From JADGQN01 sp035315185 (GTDB lineage Bacteria; Desulfobacterota; Syntrophorhabdia; Syntrophorhabdales; WCHB1-27): a DNA stretch of 64,000 nucleotides. The notes beneath the pieces were generated by a model, which saw nothing but the letters and a program-made list of their open reading frames with translations, searched no databases and was not told where the DNA came from. The stretch lies in contig DATFYE010000203.1 in NCBI GenBank assembly GCA_035315185.1, positions 1 to 64,000 on the forward strand. Direction: 5' to 3'. Positions within the stretch are counted from its first letter, which is position 1; each line of letters opens with the position of its first letter. A program made the translations under genes and the position numbers. Positions 51,814-60,941 of this stretch are shown here, piece by piece.

Positions 51814-54405
51814 TCAGTGTGTGACTGTTTTCTTGAAAGTGTAATTCCCCTGCATGAAGGCTTTGATGTACCAATCAACTACATTGTCACTGTACATCGC
51901 CATATCGAGCTGGCGCGCGCAACACATGAGCCTGCCCAGGTAATCGAGCTTCTGTTCTATAGCCCGGCACTCGTATTTCCCTAATCGGGCCCGCAACCAG
52001 TCTCCTTTCACCTCTACATCAAAGTCCAGGTTCTTTAAAACCCCCGCAATGAAGCGGACCCTGCGGGATCTCCTTTCCGAGCTGGAGCCTCCTCCCATAA
52101 ACTGAAATGAAATATAGTTATTATTCACCTCGGGCGAGCAGTAGGCATCGACTGTGCTGAAATGATAGGCCAGACGCGAACTGAAGTTCATATATTCCTT
52201 GGAGATGATGGCGTAACTCTTTTCACCCAATGGAGTGCCCGTGCGGGCGGAATCGGAGAGTGTATTCAACATAACGGAGGCAAAGCCTTTGAGGTCAACC
52301 TCTACCATCCCAGTCCAGCAGATCTTCGGATGGGTTATTCCTCTCCACAGGGCCTGCATCGGTCTCGAAACGATCTCTTCCGGTGGTACAGAACCCCCGG
52401 CCTTGTCCGGGACAGATAAGCCCCCGCCCAGATCGATGATGTACAGATTGATAGGGATGTCGGAAACAACCTGCTTGGCCTGTTTGTCAGAAGACGTTTT
52501 CCAGTCGTGTAGATGGAACATCTCCTGGATGGCGACTTCATGCATGAAGCGGGTCAGGTCATGAAAGGTCTGGCAGTTTTCAGGTTTGAAAGAGCCTCCT
52601 TTCGTGTCCCATAAATTGAGAGATGCGGTACGCGAGAGGAGCTCCTCCACTTTTCTCACGAGGGGGGTCTCCCCACGGATTTCCACTTCTCTTCTCTTAT
52701 GGCCCCGGACCAACTCCTGCACCAATCCGTCGTAGACCTTGTTGTGGTAGGCATCTACTGTGATCATCTGGCCGTGTCGCAGCAGTTTGGTGGCATCCTT
52801 AGCATCGACGATAGTAGGGACTTGAGATTCTCTCGCGAGAGAAGCCATATGGCCGGCCACGTTACCTACCTCAGTGATGATTGCCGAGGCTTCATCCATG
52901 ACGGTGGCATATTTCGGATGGGTACTCTTAACGACCAGAACAGCCCCATGTGGAAACGGGTGCAAATCCCGGTCTTCAAGCACCATGTGGACTGGACCAG
53001 CCCCAACGCCCGGTGCAGCCGCGAGACCCCAATTGATGAGGACTCTATCTGTATAAGGATCGTGCTCGACGTCTTCCTCTTTCGTCTCCGTCGACCCCGA
53101 AGAAATTTTTAGATTGCGCGTTTGCAATATATAAATCTTCCCTTCTGAATCTATTGCCCATTCGATATCACGAGGGCTCTGATAATACTCCTCCAAGAGC
53201 ATGGCGTAGCGAAAGAGTTTTTTAATCTCGTCTTCATTGAGGCACGGCTGCTGCTGAAGTTCGTCGGGAACCGGCACTTCGGTTACGCCCCCCGAGTCCC
53301 TGCAAACGAGCATTGTCCTTTGTTCAGGGATCCTTTTTTCCAAAAGAAGGCCGTTTTCTTTGGAGACTACATAAACGTTCGGGCTGGCCCGCTCCGCAAC
53401 GAGTTCCCCCAAACCCCATATGGCGCTGATGATCACCACGTTTGGGTCGCTATGGCTGGGGTCCCGGGAGAATATCACTCCGCTGGTTCTAGCACAGATC
53501 ATGGCTTGGCAACCCACAGCCATAGGGATGTCTTCTTCGTTGAATCCTTTTTCTTTCCAATAGAAGATGGCTTCAGGCGTGAATTTGCTGGCGACAACTT
53601 CTTTGTAAGCGGAGAGGAGGCGATCGGGACGGACGTTCAACACGGTGGCGTATTGTCCTGCGAAGCTGACATCGCCGTCTTCCTTGATTGCACTGCTACG
53701 GACCGAGACAGAAATTTCTCCTTGCCCGCCTGTCCTCACGGCCGTGGATAGTCGATTGTATGCTTGGAAGATGGCTTCTTCCAATTCGAGCGGAATAGAT
53801 GCATCGTGAATGGCTTCCCGAACCTCGTGGCTGATTCGATCCAAGGCTTGCTGGTCACGAATGTCAAGGGCAGCTAATCGCTTCTTGATCTCTTTTCCGA
53901 AAACCATTTTTTCGACAAAGATTTTGTAAGCGTACGCGGAGACCGCAAACCCTTCCGGAATGGGAAGCCCGACATGGTTTCGCATTTCTCCCAGATTAGC
54001 GCTTTTGCCCCCCACTGTTTCGCCCATCTCCCTGGTAACCTCTTCCAGCGGGATAGTCAGGGGGGAGAGAGCGATCTCTCTGACACCGAAAACCTTTTCT
54101 TCAATCCCGTGGTCTATCTTTTCAAACACCTCATACAGCAAACCGTACCGATCTGGAACCATGCTGTTCAGCGCGTCGATCATCTGCAGGACCTTTTCCC
54201 GTACTTGATTGTAACTGTCCCGTATGTACCGACGGTCGAAGTGATAATCTCCCTGGGCATACTTCCCTTCCATATCACCCATGACCTCTAGGGCGGCGTT
54301 ATTCGCCTCGAGGAGGGCCTGAAACGATTGAAAGCGTTCTTTTAGACTCGGGAGTTTCTGCTTTTTAAAATATTTTTGGAGATTCAATAATCCAAAAAGG
54401 GCCAC
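51814..54405 (-). CDS. PEP-synthase-like ATP-grasp/swivel protein
   Basis: The 863-residue cytoplasmic protein starts with a helical region of about 130 residues. A PEP/pyruvate-binding ATP-grasp domain follows (ETVGGKSANLGEMRNHVG, VSVRSSAIKEDGDVSFAGQYAT, ARTSGVIFSRDPS) and then a swivel domain with His519 in NVAGHMASLARES. It ends in the C-terminal domain shared with its neighbours (LYIIDLGGGLSV, SYAIISKEYMNFSSRLAYHFSTVDAY). It lacks the C-terminal PEP barrel, so it cannot be a normal PEP synthase or PPDK. GTG start at 54403-54405 with AAGGAG eight bases upstream. It faces opposite to the flanking module genes. Confidence 0.85.
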   Translation of the reverse strand: MALFGLLNLQKYFKKQKLPSLKERFQSFQALLEANNAALEVMGDMEGKYAQGDYHFDRRYIRDSYNQVREKVLQMIDALNSMVPDRYGLLYEVFEKIDHGIEEKVFGVREIALSPLTIPLEEVTREMGETVGGKSANLGEMRNHVGLPIPEGFAVSAYAYKIFVEKMVFGKEIKKRLAALDIRDQQALDRISHEVREAIHDASIPLELEEAIFQAYNRLSTAVRTGGQGEISVSVRSSAIKEDGDVSFAGQYATVLNVRPDRLLSAYKEVVASKFTPEAIFYWKEKGFNEEDIPMAVGCQAMICARTSGVIFSRDPSHSDPNVVIISAIWGLGELVAERASPNVYVVSKENGLLLEKRIPEQRTMLVCRDSGGVTEVPVPDELQQQPCLNEDEIKKLFRYAMLLEEYYQSPRDIEWAIDSEGKIYILQTRNLKISSGSTETKEEDVEHDPYTDRVLINWGLAAAPGVGAGPVHMVLEDRDLHPFPHGAVLVVKSTHPKYATVMDEASAIITEVGNVAGHMASLARESQVPTIVDAKDATKLLRHGQMITVDAYHNKVYDGLVQELVRGHKRREVEIRGETPLVRKVEELLSRTASLNLWDTKGGSFKPENCQTFHDLTRFMHEVAIQEMFHLHDWKTSSDKQAKQVVSDIPINLYIIDLGGGLSVPDKAGGSVPPEEIVSRPMQALWRGITHPKICWTGMVEVDLKGFASVMLNTLSDSARTGTPLGEKSYAIISKEYMNFSSRLAYHFSTVDAYCSPEVNNNYISFQFMGGGSSSERRSRRVRFIAGVLKNLDFDVEVKGDWLRARLGKYECRAIEQKLDYLGRLMCCARQLDMAMYSDNVVDWYIKAFMQGNYTFKKTVTH

Positions 54406-54680
54406 GCAAAGAACTCCTTGAAATCTTTGCTAGATAAGCAACTAAAGACTATTTTTCTCTCCCTGCCTGTGCGTGACAGTAGACTCCCCCGTAAACCAGC
54501 CGGTTTGAGTAGAGGAAAATTTGTAATCTATTATCTCAGAGAGGGCACTGGGGGTCAAGGCAAAGGGCTAACTTTCCACCTGTGCGTCGAACGATCGGTC
54601 AGCTCGGGAGAGCGAGGGTTATAGTTGCTGACAGGTTCTTTTTTGCAGTATGCTGTGTGAAATTCACCCAGGAAGGCCTC
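54406..54680. other. divergent region between PEP-synthase-like gene and permease 3 operon
   Basis: Nearly 280 bases without a gene. AT-rich sequence around 54440-54540 could hold divergent promoters, but I could not define a convincing pair of hexamers. Confidence 0.4.
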
Positions 54681-54866
54681 ATGCGGTTTCTTGCCTATTT
54701 GAACCAGTTAGTCCGTGGCTCAGTCTCCATCGATGGGAGGTTTCATCCCCACCCAATGTATATCTTTATGAATCTTGTTGTCCCGGTCATTTTGGGGGTG
54801 CTTCTGGCAGGGGGTATCAAGATCGTGCATTGGATACTCGCTCCTCATGAAAAGAGAAACAACTGA
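54681..54866 (+). CDS. small single-helix membrane protein of the TauE module
   Basis: A 61-residue protein: a short amphipathic start (MRFLAYLNQLVRGSVSIDG), then one membrane helix (about 27-50) and a basic tail. AGGAAGG lies five bases before the ATG at 54681; earlier in-frame starts have no such site. The permease 3 gene begins two bases after the stop. It may be a small subunit of the permease. No family recognised. Confidence 0.65.
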   Translation: MRFLAYLNQLVRGSVSIDGRFHPHPMYIFMNLVVPVILGVLLAGGIKIVHWILAPHEKRNN

Positions 54867-54868
54867 AC

Positions 54869-55843
54869 ATGGATAGCACGTCTCTTTTCCCGATCGTACA
54901 GTACTGGGCTCACGTGCAGGGCATGATAACGCATGTGACCTTGACCGGAGTAATCTTCCTGGGACTCTTCATCGGTCTCCTGGCGGGGTTCTTCGGGATC
55001 GGCGGGCAGCTTTTCATGACGCCTCTTCTCAATATCCTGTTCAACATCCCTTACAATGTGGTGGTGGGCTCTGAACTCTGCCAGATGTTGGGCCATTCTT
55101 CGATGAACGCTTTGAAATACAGACTCTCGCGTAATGTGGATTATAAGCTCGCTTTTCTCCTGGCGATCGGGGGCGCTGCCGGCGTAGAAGGCGGAGCGAG
55201 ACTACTCGAACTATTGAAATTTGCTAAAGCGGCAACATTTCTGGGCAGGCCCCTTGATCTGATGTTTGTGATAATCAGCCTCTTGAATGCAGCTCTTCTC
55301 CTCTGGATTGGTACTACGATTTACAGGGAGACAAGGGTGGCGCACCGGCGGTCCGGAGTGGGAACCATTGCCACCGTTCAGATGGATGTCACGTCCAGGC
55401 TGCAAACGATTTGTATTCGGCCAATGATATCCCTGCCTGTTTCGGGGATTGAGAATGTTTCTCTCTGGATCGTTTTGGGCGTCGGGTTTTCAGTCGGCCT
55501 GCTCGTTGGTTTTCTCGGTGTCGGGGGCAGCTTTATCGGCCTGCCGGCTCTAGTTTACATTCTCGGCTGCCCCATGGGAGTGGCGATCAGCACAGACCTT
55601 TTCCAAAGTCTCTTTGTGACGGGATACGGTGCCTATACTCACTCCTTTAAAGGGAATATCGACCTCACCCTAGCCATTGTTCTTCTCACCTGTACCACGC
55701 TCGGAACACAGGTGAGTCTTCCTTTGGCCAGGAGATACAGCGGATCGAAGGTGCGCCAGGCATTCGCTTTTCTAGCCTACCTGGTGGTGCTTCTACTGAT
55801 CATTAAGTTCTGCAGTCTTATTGGAATGATCAGGGTTTTATGA
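54869..55843 (+). CDS. TauE/SafE family permease 3
   Basis: The 324-residue protein keeps the two-repeat layout but with altered motifs: GFFGIGGQLFMTPLL in the first half and FLGVGGSFIGLPALVYILG in the second. In the second, CPMGVAISTDLFQSL replaces the more usual GTD. A 60-residue cytoplasmic loop lies between repeats. Substrate is probably a sulfur or similar oxyanion, from family knowledge only. The start follows the 61-residue gene immediately. Confidence 0.88.
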   Translation: MDSTSLFPIVQYWAHVQGMITHVTLTGVIFLGLFIGLLAGFFGIGGQLFMTPLLNILFNIPYNVVVGSELCQMLGHSSMNALKYRLSRNVDYKLAFLLAIGGAAGVEGGARLLELLKFAKAATFLGRPLDLMFVIISLLNAALLLWIGTTIYRETRVAHRRSGVGTIATVQMDVTSRLQTICIRPMISLPVSGIENVSLWIVLGVGFSVGLLVGFLGVGGSFIGLPALVYILGCPMGVAISTDLFQSLFVTGYGAYTHSFKGNIDLTLAIVLLTCTTLGTQVSLPLARRYSGSKVRQAFAFLAYLVVLLLIIKFCSLIGMIRVL

Positions 55844-55892
55844 TTCTAAAATTCTCACACATCGAATCGTTATACTGCTATTATTGAAATAA

Positions 55893-55949
55893 AACTTATT
55901 GATACTATAACAATTAATGATTTGACTTGGTGTGGCCGGCCAATATAAT
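55893..55949 (+). promoter_or_regulatory. shared element and promoter of TauE module, copy 2
   Basis: The 36 bases 55893-55928 match the element at 44330-44365 in 30 positions. TTGACT (55922-55927), a 16-base spacer and TATAAT (55944-55949) form a good sigma-70 promoter for permease 4 and following genes. Confidence 0.68.
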
Positions 55950-55984
55950 TTCGGCAAGGAGCTTCAACCTTAGCTGAGCCGTTT

Positions 55985-57259
55985 ATGTCCGACGGAGGAC
56001 GTTTGAACCTCGGTAGACAGGTTTTTGAGTTCTTGCAAGCTGCGTCCGTCGCCCATGCCAAGTGGGATCTGGAAGTCTCCACGAACATAATAAAAAGTCC
56101 GAAGCGACTCTTTATCCTCCTCATCCTTCTGCTCCCTATCCTTGCGGTGGCGGTCTGTGAAGCGACGATACTCGGGGGAGAAAGCGCCTATGCTCCGGCC
56201 ACGTATTCCACCAAGATATTCTTGGTTTCCATCGTGATCGGTCTTTGCGCCGGCTTGATCACCGGCTGCATCGGTGCCGGGGGAGGGTTCATTATTACCC
56301 CGGCTCTCATGGCTGCTGGTATAAAAGGTATACTCGCCGTTGGTACAGACCTCTTCCACATATTTGCCAAGGCAATCATGGGGACCGCCATTCATCGGAA
56401 GTTAGGTAACGTTTCAGTGAAGTTGGCCGCGGCCTTCCTGGTGGGGTCGGCAGTAGGCACTGTTCTTGGCGGGACTGTCAACAAGGCAATCTATAACATA
56501 AATCCCCTTCTCAGCAATCTGTTTATTAGCGTCATTTATTCTTTTCTTCTTGGATTTCTCGGGTTCTACGGGCTTTACGATTTTCTCAGGGCGACTCGCA
56601 AAACAACGAAGTCCTCGGCCAAAGACAAGGGGCAAGGAGCGCACTCGGGCCGCACGGGGATGACCGGCGTGGCAGTCAAGCTTCAGCATCTGAATATTCC
56701 GCCTATGCTCACGTTCGATGAAGACCTCGGGGGTCGTCGTATCCCTGCTGTAGTCGTGATGCTGGGAGGGCTGATAGTCGGAACTCTCGCGTCCCTCATG
56801 GGCGTGGGGGGCGGCTTTGTGACCTTTCCCATGTTCGTTTATATTTTCGGGGTTTCCTCCATGACGACGGTGGGGACGGATATCCTCCAGATCATCGTCA
56901 CAGCAGGCCTTGGCGCAATCGGTCAGTACGCCATTTACGGCTACGTTTTCTACTCCCTGGCCATGGGGATGCTTCTGGGTTCCCTGATCGGTATTCAAGT
57001 GGGAGCCTTGACCACCAAAGTGGTCAGAGGAATCCATATCAGGGGATTCTATGCTGTCTCTATTCTGGCTGGGTTCGTCAACAGGGCAGCAACTCTCCCC
57101 AAACAAGTGAACGAACTGGAGATCCTCAAGATCCCTTCCTGGATCTCAGGACCGATCGATCTCATAGGTACCATTGTTTTCTGGGCTGTAACCGGTTTCT
57201 TTGGTCTCTGGGTTTTGAGCAAGTTCTTTGGTAACCTCAAAGCCCTTCGGGAGGAATAG
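55985..57259 (+). CDS. TauE/SafE family permease 4 with N-terminal extension
   Basis: The 424-residue protein has an extra N-terminal part (about 80 residues including one membrane helix near 43-60) before the TauE fold, whose motifs are CIGAGGGFIITPALMAAG and LMGVGGGFVTFPMFVYIFG. The stretch FLQAASVAHAKWDLEVS precedes the first helix and, from memory, occurs in Desulfovibrio relatives. The ATG at 55985 has no clear ribosome site; a TTG at 56003 with GGAGG about four bases upstream may be the true start. It is four bases from the next gene. Confidence 0.88.
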   Translation: MSDGGRLNLGRQVFEFLQAASVAHAKWDLEVSTNIIKSPKRLFILLILLLPILAVAVCEATILGGESAYAPATYSTKIFLVSIVIGLCAGLITGCIGAGGGFIITPALMAAGIKGILAVGTDLFHIFAKAIMGTAIHRKLGNVSVKLAAAFLVGSAVGTVLGGTVNKAIYNINPLLSNLFISVIYSFLLGFLGFYGLYDFLRATRKTTKSSAKDKGQGAHSGRTGMTGVAVKLQHLNIPPMLTFDEDLGGRRIPAVVVMLGGLIVGTLASLMGVGGGFVTFPMFVYIFGVSSMTTVGTDILQIIVTAGLGAIGQYAIYGYVFYSLAMGMLLGSLIGIQVGALTTKVVRGIHIRGFYAVSILAGFVNRAATLPKQVNELEILKIPSWISGPIDLIGTIVFWAVTGFFGLWVLSKFFGNLKALREE

Positions 57260-57262
57260 AAG

Positions 57263-57970
57263 ATGCTGATCGCCCGAAAAGGCCCTTTCATCCTTGGTAT
57301 GTTGCTATCCCTCTCCTTCGTCGGAGTACTCGCCCTCATCTTCTCACCCGTTTTTGGAGGCAAGAACGGGCTGGATTACGCTGACGATCTCTTCAACAAA
57401 TTATCCAAAGGATCCTCTTATTTTATCCCTAAACTGGTAAAGAAGAACGAGCAGAACGTGGGCAAATCATTTCGAGCCGTCTTCACTGTGGAAAAAAGGA
57501 GCGAGCAGATTGCAGAGGTCTTTGAGGCGGCGGGAGCAAGGGTCGACTTGCAGGGGAATAGCATGACCGTAGAAGGAGACCTGGGAAAGCTCTGCCAATC
57601 TGCTCTGGAGGATGCAAACTACGTGTTTAATAATGACGGCTCCAAAGTAGCAACGAGGTACGGCCGGGACGAACGTCAGGTCATGCAAGACTGGTGGACA
57701 GGTCTCACCAGGATGGAGAAATCATTTAAGAAAAATATGCAGATCAAAGAATCGGAAGCAATCTCTGAAGTAGTTCGGAAAGCTGTTGAACCTGCTTACA
57801 ACTTTTACAACGTGGAGGCGCAGAACGTGTCCGATCGCTGGGGCCTCATGTCCCTTATGCTGATTTTTTATGTGCTCTATACATTGTGGTGGGGCTATGC
57901 GATTCTGTATCTCTTTTTGGGATTGGGTCTCAGCATGAAGAGGGCCAAGGTGAAAAAAGAAGTGGGTTGA
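57263..57970 (+). CDS. two-helix membrane protein with periplasmic domain (DVU0149-like)
   Basis: The 235-residue protein has an N-terminal helix (about 10-30), an extracytoplasmic alpha/beta domain (about 35-195) rich in charged residues, and a second helix pair near the end (about 197-225). I recognise it only loosely, from memory, as similar to a protein encoded beside TauE permeases in Desulfovibrio. GGAGG lies about seven bases before the ATG. The domain with AGARVDLQGNSMTVEGDLG may be a ligand or redox-binding fold; no cysteine pair is visible. Confidence 0.65.
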   Translation: MLIARKGPFILGMLLSLSFVGVLALIFSPVFGGKNGLDYADDLFNKLSKGSSYFIPKLVKKNEQNVGKSFRAVFTVEKRSEQIAEVFEAAGARVDLQGNSMTVEGDLGKLCQSALEDANYVFNNDGSKVATRYGRDERQVMQDWWTGLTRMEKSFKKNMQIKESEAISEVVRKAVEPAYNFYNVEAQNVSDRWGLMSLMLIFYVLYTLWWGYAILYLFLGLGLSMKRAKVKKEVG

Positions 57971-58003
57971 AGACGGGCCGGAAATAATGAAAGGAGGTTA
58001 AGG

Positions 58004-58297
58004 ATGATCGCTTTTCTAAGAAGGACGTCTGTTATGGCGTTACTTATGACCGCACTCCTGTCTGGCGTGGCCTTGGCCGCAGAAGGAGGGCCCACGTTAG
58101 TAATCGTGGCAGATACCCGGGGGCTGAGCGGACCCCTGGCATGGTTGGCCAACCTGTACAATGAAAGCCATCTCTATTTTACGGTTTTCACGGCAATCGC
58201 TGTTCCGGCCATGGGCCTCATTCTAGGCCTGCTCGCAGACGTAGTGATGCGCAAGATCGGTCTCGATCTAAAGTCGAGGAAACTGGCAGAGCGCTAG
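58004..58297 (+). CDS. small secreted/membrane protein (DVU0150-like)
   Basis: The 97-residue protein has a signal peptide ending VALAAEGG, a short segment TLVIVADTRGLSGPLAWLANLYNES, one membrane helix (about 56-78) and the tail RKIGLDLKSRKLAER. The phrase VADTR...LYNE with IGLDLKSRK recalls the DVU0150 family, from memory. AAAGGAGG lies before the ATG. It sits between the 235-residue protein and permease 5. Confidence 0.7.
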   Translation: MIAFLRRTSVMALLMTALLSGVALAAEGGPTLVIVADTRGLSGPLAWLANLYNESHLYFTVFTAIAVPAMGLILGLLADVVMRKIGLDLKSRKLAER

Positions 58298-58326
58298 GAG
58301 TTACTTTAGCCGAAGGAGGTTCGACC

Positions 58327-59397
58327 ATGGATTTTCTCTATCTTCAATTACCCATATCAGGTGTCGTCATTTTCTGGCCAGGACTCGTTATCCTCGGCTT
58401 CGGCTGCGGAATGATCGGCGGCTTTTTTGGCATGGCCGGCGCCTGGATGGTAACTCCCGGTCTTAATATTTTGGGCCTTCCCATGGCCTTTGCCATCGGC
58501 ACCGATATCGCTCACATGGCTGGGAAGTCCATTATTTCCACCATGAGGCACGGCAAGTTCGGCAATGTCGATTACCGGATAGGGTTCATCATGGTTTTGG
58601 GCACGGTCATCGGGATCGAAGCGGGCGCCCAGATGATCATGTGGTTCGAACGAATCGGCAAAGTAGACCTTTATGTACGCTGGCTTTACGTTATTCTCCT
58701 CACCCTGATTGCCTGGATGGTTTTCGGTGACCTGGCCAAAAGAAAGAAGAAGGAACGGGAGGCTGCCGCAGCCGGAAAGACATTGGACGACCTGGCTACC
58801 GGGATCGAATGGTATAAGACCCTGCACAAAATCCGCATCCCTCCGATGATCCATTTTAAGACCGCCGGGATTTACTGCTCCATGTGGCTGCCCGTGCTCA
58901 TAGCCTTTCTTACGGGCTGGCTTGCGGGTATTCTGGGCATTGGCGGCGGCTTGATCCGGATGCCCTCCCTCGTCTATTTCATGGGATGCCCTACCCACAT
59001 AGCTGTGGGGACCGACCTTTTTGAAGTCATGATTTCCGGTCTCTATGGAGCCGCCACGTACGCGTATAAGGGTCGGGTGGAATTCGTTGCCGCAGTCATA
59101 ATGCTGCTCGGCGCTGCTGTCGGGGCTCAGATCGGAACGGTTGCAACTAAATATGTCAAGGGGTACGGGATCAGAGTTGCCTTTGGTTGGGCCGTGATCG
59201 GGTGCGGGCTCTCCGTAGTCATGAAGCTCCTTCCCACGTATTTTCCGTCCTGGAAGCCCGTCACGAACGTTGCAGCAACAATACTGATCCTTGGACTGGT
59301 AGGCAGCATATCACTCTATATCCTTGTTCGGATGCTCAGGGGCGCCGCACAGGAATTGGCAGCGAAGAAGGCGGGGGCTTTGAGCGTGTCGAATTAA
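58327..59397 (+). CDS. TauE/SafE family permease 5
   Basis: The 356-residue protein has a variant first motif (FFGMAGAWMVTPGLNILG) and a canonical second one (ILGIGGGLIRMPSLVYFMG), each followed by GTD: GTDIAHMAGK and GTDLFEVMI. A Lys/Glu-rich cytoplasmic loop (about 138-155) separates the repeats. AAGGAGG precedes the ATG by eight bases. It is the last permease of the module, followed by a lipoprotein gene. Confidence 0.9.
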   Translation: MDFLYLQLPISGVVIFWPGLVILGFGCGMIGGFFGMAGAWMVTPGLNILGLPMAFAIGTDIAHMAGKSIISTMRHGKFGNVDYRIGFIMVLGTVIGIEAGAQMIMWFERIGKVDLYVRWLYVILLTLIAWMVFGDLAKRKKKEREAAAAGKTLDDLATGIEWYKTLHKIRIPPMIHFKTAGIYCSMWLPVLIAFLTGWLAGILGIGGGLIRMPSLVYFMGCPTHIAVGTDLFEVMISGLYGAATYAYKGRVEFVAAVIMLLGAAVGAQIGTVATKYVKGYGIRVAFGWAVIGCGLSVVMKLLPTYFPSWKPVTNVAATILILGLVGSISLYILVRMLRGAAQELAAKKAGALSVSN

Positions 59398-59431
59398 CCC
59401 CAAATCGTCTACGTATAGGGAGAGACTCTGC

Positions 59432-60043
59432 ATGAAAACAAAAAAAGCTTGGTGGATGTTCGGTGTGCTGCTCGCTTTCTTAGTGAGCGCCGGTTGTGGC
59501 AAGCAGGGCAAAGTGGACCAAGGGAGGGTGATCGACTTCGACAAGTCCAAGGGCTCAGTGACGTTGATCCACGACTCTTCACCCGATCCGAAGAACCCGG
59601 ATTACAGTACCTTGCCGCCTATTACCTATGCCATTCCTGAGGAAAAGGAAGAAATGGGCGCCGATCCCAAAGCGGGATACCGCATGAAACTGGATACCAC
59701 GAAGAATGAAATTGTGATGTTTGATCCCCTTTCCCAGACCTTCAAAACAGTCCATTACACGCTGGTGGACCAGAAGGAGAATATTGCCAAGGATGACCCC
59801 CTGGTATTTGATAAGGCGAAAAAGGAGGCGAGGAAGTTCCCGGTCGTCGATCGCGAGAAGAAGACAATCTCAATCTATTCCTCGAGACAGAAATTGCTCG
59901 TTACCTTTTCCGTTGCGGATGAATACATCGCCTTGCCCGATAAGACTTGGGACGCGGGCGATGAAGTGCGCATCTACTCCAAGGAGAAGGGGAAGGCCAG
60001 CAGGCTGATGAACATTACCAAGACCGATATCTACGGAAAATAG
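59432..60043 (+). CDS. DUF4881-like lipoprotein
   Basis: The 203-residue protein has a lipoprotein signal with lipobox SAGC (Cys at residue 22) and a beta-rich domain of about 180 residues (GRVIDFDKSKGSVTLIHDSS..., then DEVRIYSKEKGKASRLMNIT). The acceptor residue after Cys is Gly, compatible with outer-membrane sorting. This fits DUF4881, a family found with TauE genes in sulfate reducers. It is expected to face the periplasm, perhaps as ligand-binding partner of the permeases. GGGAGAG lies upstream of the ATG. Confidence 0.72.
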   Translation: MKTKKAWWMFGVLLAFLVSAGCGKQGKVDQGRVIDFDKSKGSVTLIHDSSPDPKNPDYSTLPPITYAIPEEKEEMGADPKAGYRMKLDTTKNEIVMFDPLSQTFKTVHYTLVDQKENIAKDDPLVFDKAKKEARKFPVVDREKKTISIYSSRQKLLVTFSVADEYIALPDKTWDAGDEVRIYSKEKGKASRLMNITKTDIYGK

Positions 60044-60089
60044 GAGGGCGGAAGATAGAGTTGGCTTCCAGCTGTCGGCAAGAAACTCT

Positions 60090-60914
60090 ATGACTCTGCG
60101 AGGAACTTCGGCGTTCAGGGACTGGGCAGGAAGGGCGGGTGCCCTTTTCTGCATACTCTTTTTTCTTATCTTGTTCGATGGTTTCAGCGCTCGATTCCAG
60201 GAACCTCCTGACCTTCTTCTTTGTTTACGCGGCCGTTCAGCTGCGATGTCAGGATTCTTGTCTGAAAAAATCGGTAGTTCCGACGAATTAAAGTATGTGA
60301 CAAATTCAAGAGGGATTGGGCTGGTTATTGATTCCCTCCAGACGGGCTTCTGGCTGGGCCGACCCATGTGGCGCGGGAGAATCTTGGTGAGCACCGAGAC
60401 ACAGCCCGGCCAGTACGAGATAGTTCTCTTCACCCAAAAAGGAGGCAAAGAAAATTCTGTCAATTCTTTCCGCATTCGTGTATTTAGAGATGAAGCCGGC
60501 CTGAGGAAAGCTTCAGCTTCCTATATCCGGCGTTACCTTGGAATCAGCCCCTGGTGGGCCGCTCCTTTCTTCTTTCTTCTCATCGTGTTAATGTTCGGAG
60601 CTGTTTTTTTTCTTTCCCGGAAGAGAGAAGGCCTGCTGGCAAAGGACGGCAAAGCTGAAGTGTATCGGGTCTTGAAAGGAGAGGCGAGTTGCATGGTATA
60701 CTTTGGTCTGGGATCGCGTCAGGGGATCCACCCGGGAACTTCCGTGACTCTTTTAAACGTAGGAGGAGAACGCATCGGTACGGCTGTGGTAGAGGACGTT
60801 TTCGAGGACCATGCCATAGCCCGGACGGAGCGGGACTTTTCTGTATGGCCGGGCCCCATAATCGTCCGTTCCGGCCTGCCCCATGCCCATTCCGTGAATC
60901 AGGCTGCTTGTTGA
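60090..60914 (+). CDS. two-helix membrane protein with periplasmic domain, unknown family
   Basis: The 274-residue protein has a first helix (about 17-32), an extracytoplasmic domain of about 130 residues, a second helix (about 152-173) and a cytoplasmic region with a possible beta-barrel of about 80 residues (VYFGLGSRQGIHPGTSVTLL). The GLGSRQGIHPGTSVTLLNVG pattern is like small SH3-like/FlgT-type modules. It is between the lipoprotein and the histidine kinase and may pass the periplasmic signal to the kinase. Family not recognised. Confidence 0.65.
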   Translation: MTLRGTSAFRDWAGRAGALFCILFFLILFDGFSARFQEPPDLLLCLRGRSAAMSGFLSEKIGSSDELKYVTNSRGIGLVIDSLQTGFWLGRPMWRGRILVSTETQPGQYEIVLFTQKGGKENSVNSFRIRVFRDEAGLRKASASYIRRYLGISPWWAAPFFFLLIVLMFGAVFFLSRKREGLLAKDGKAEVYRVLKGEASCMVYFGLGSRQGIHPGTSVTLLNVGGERIGTAVVEDVFEDHAIARTERDFSVWPGPIIVRSGLPHAHSVNQAAC

Positions 60915-60941
60915 GGCCTATCCACACCCGAGGAAAGTCAG

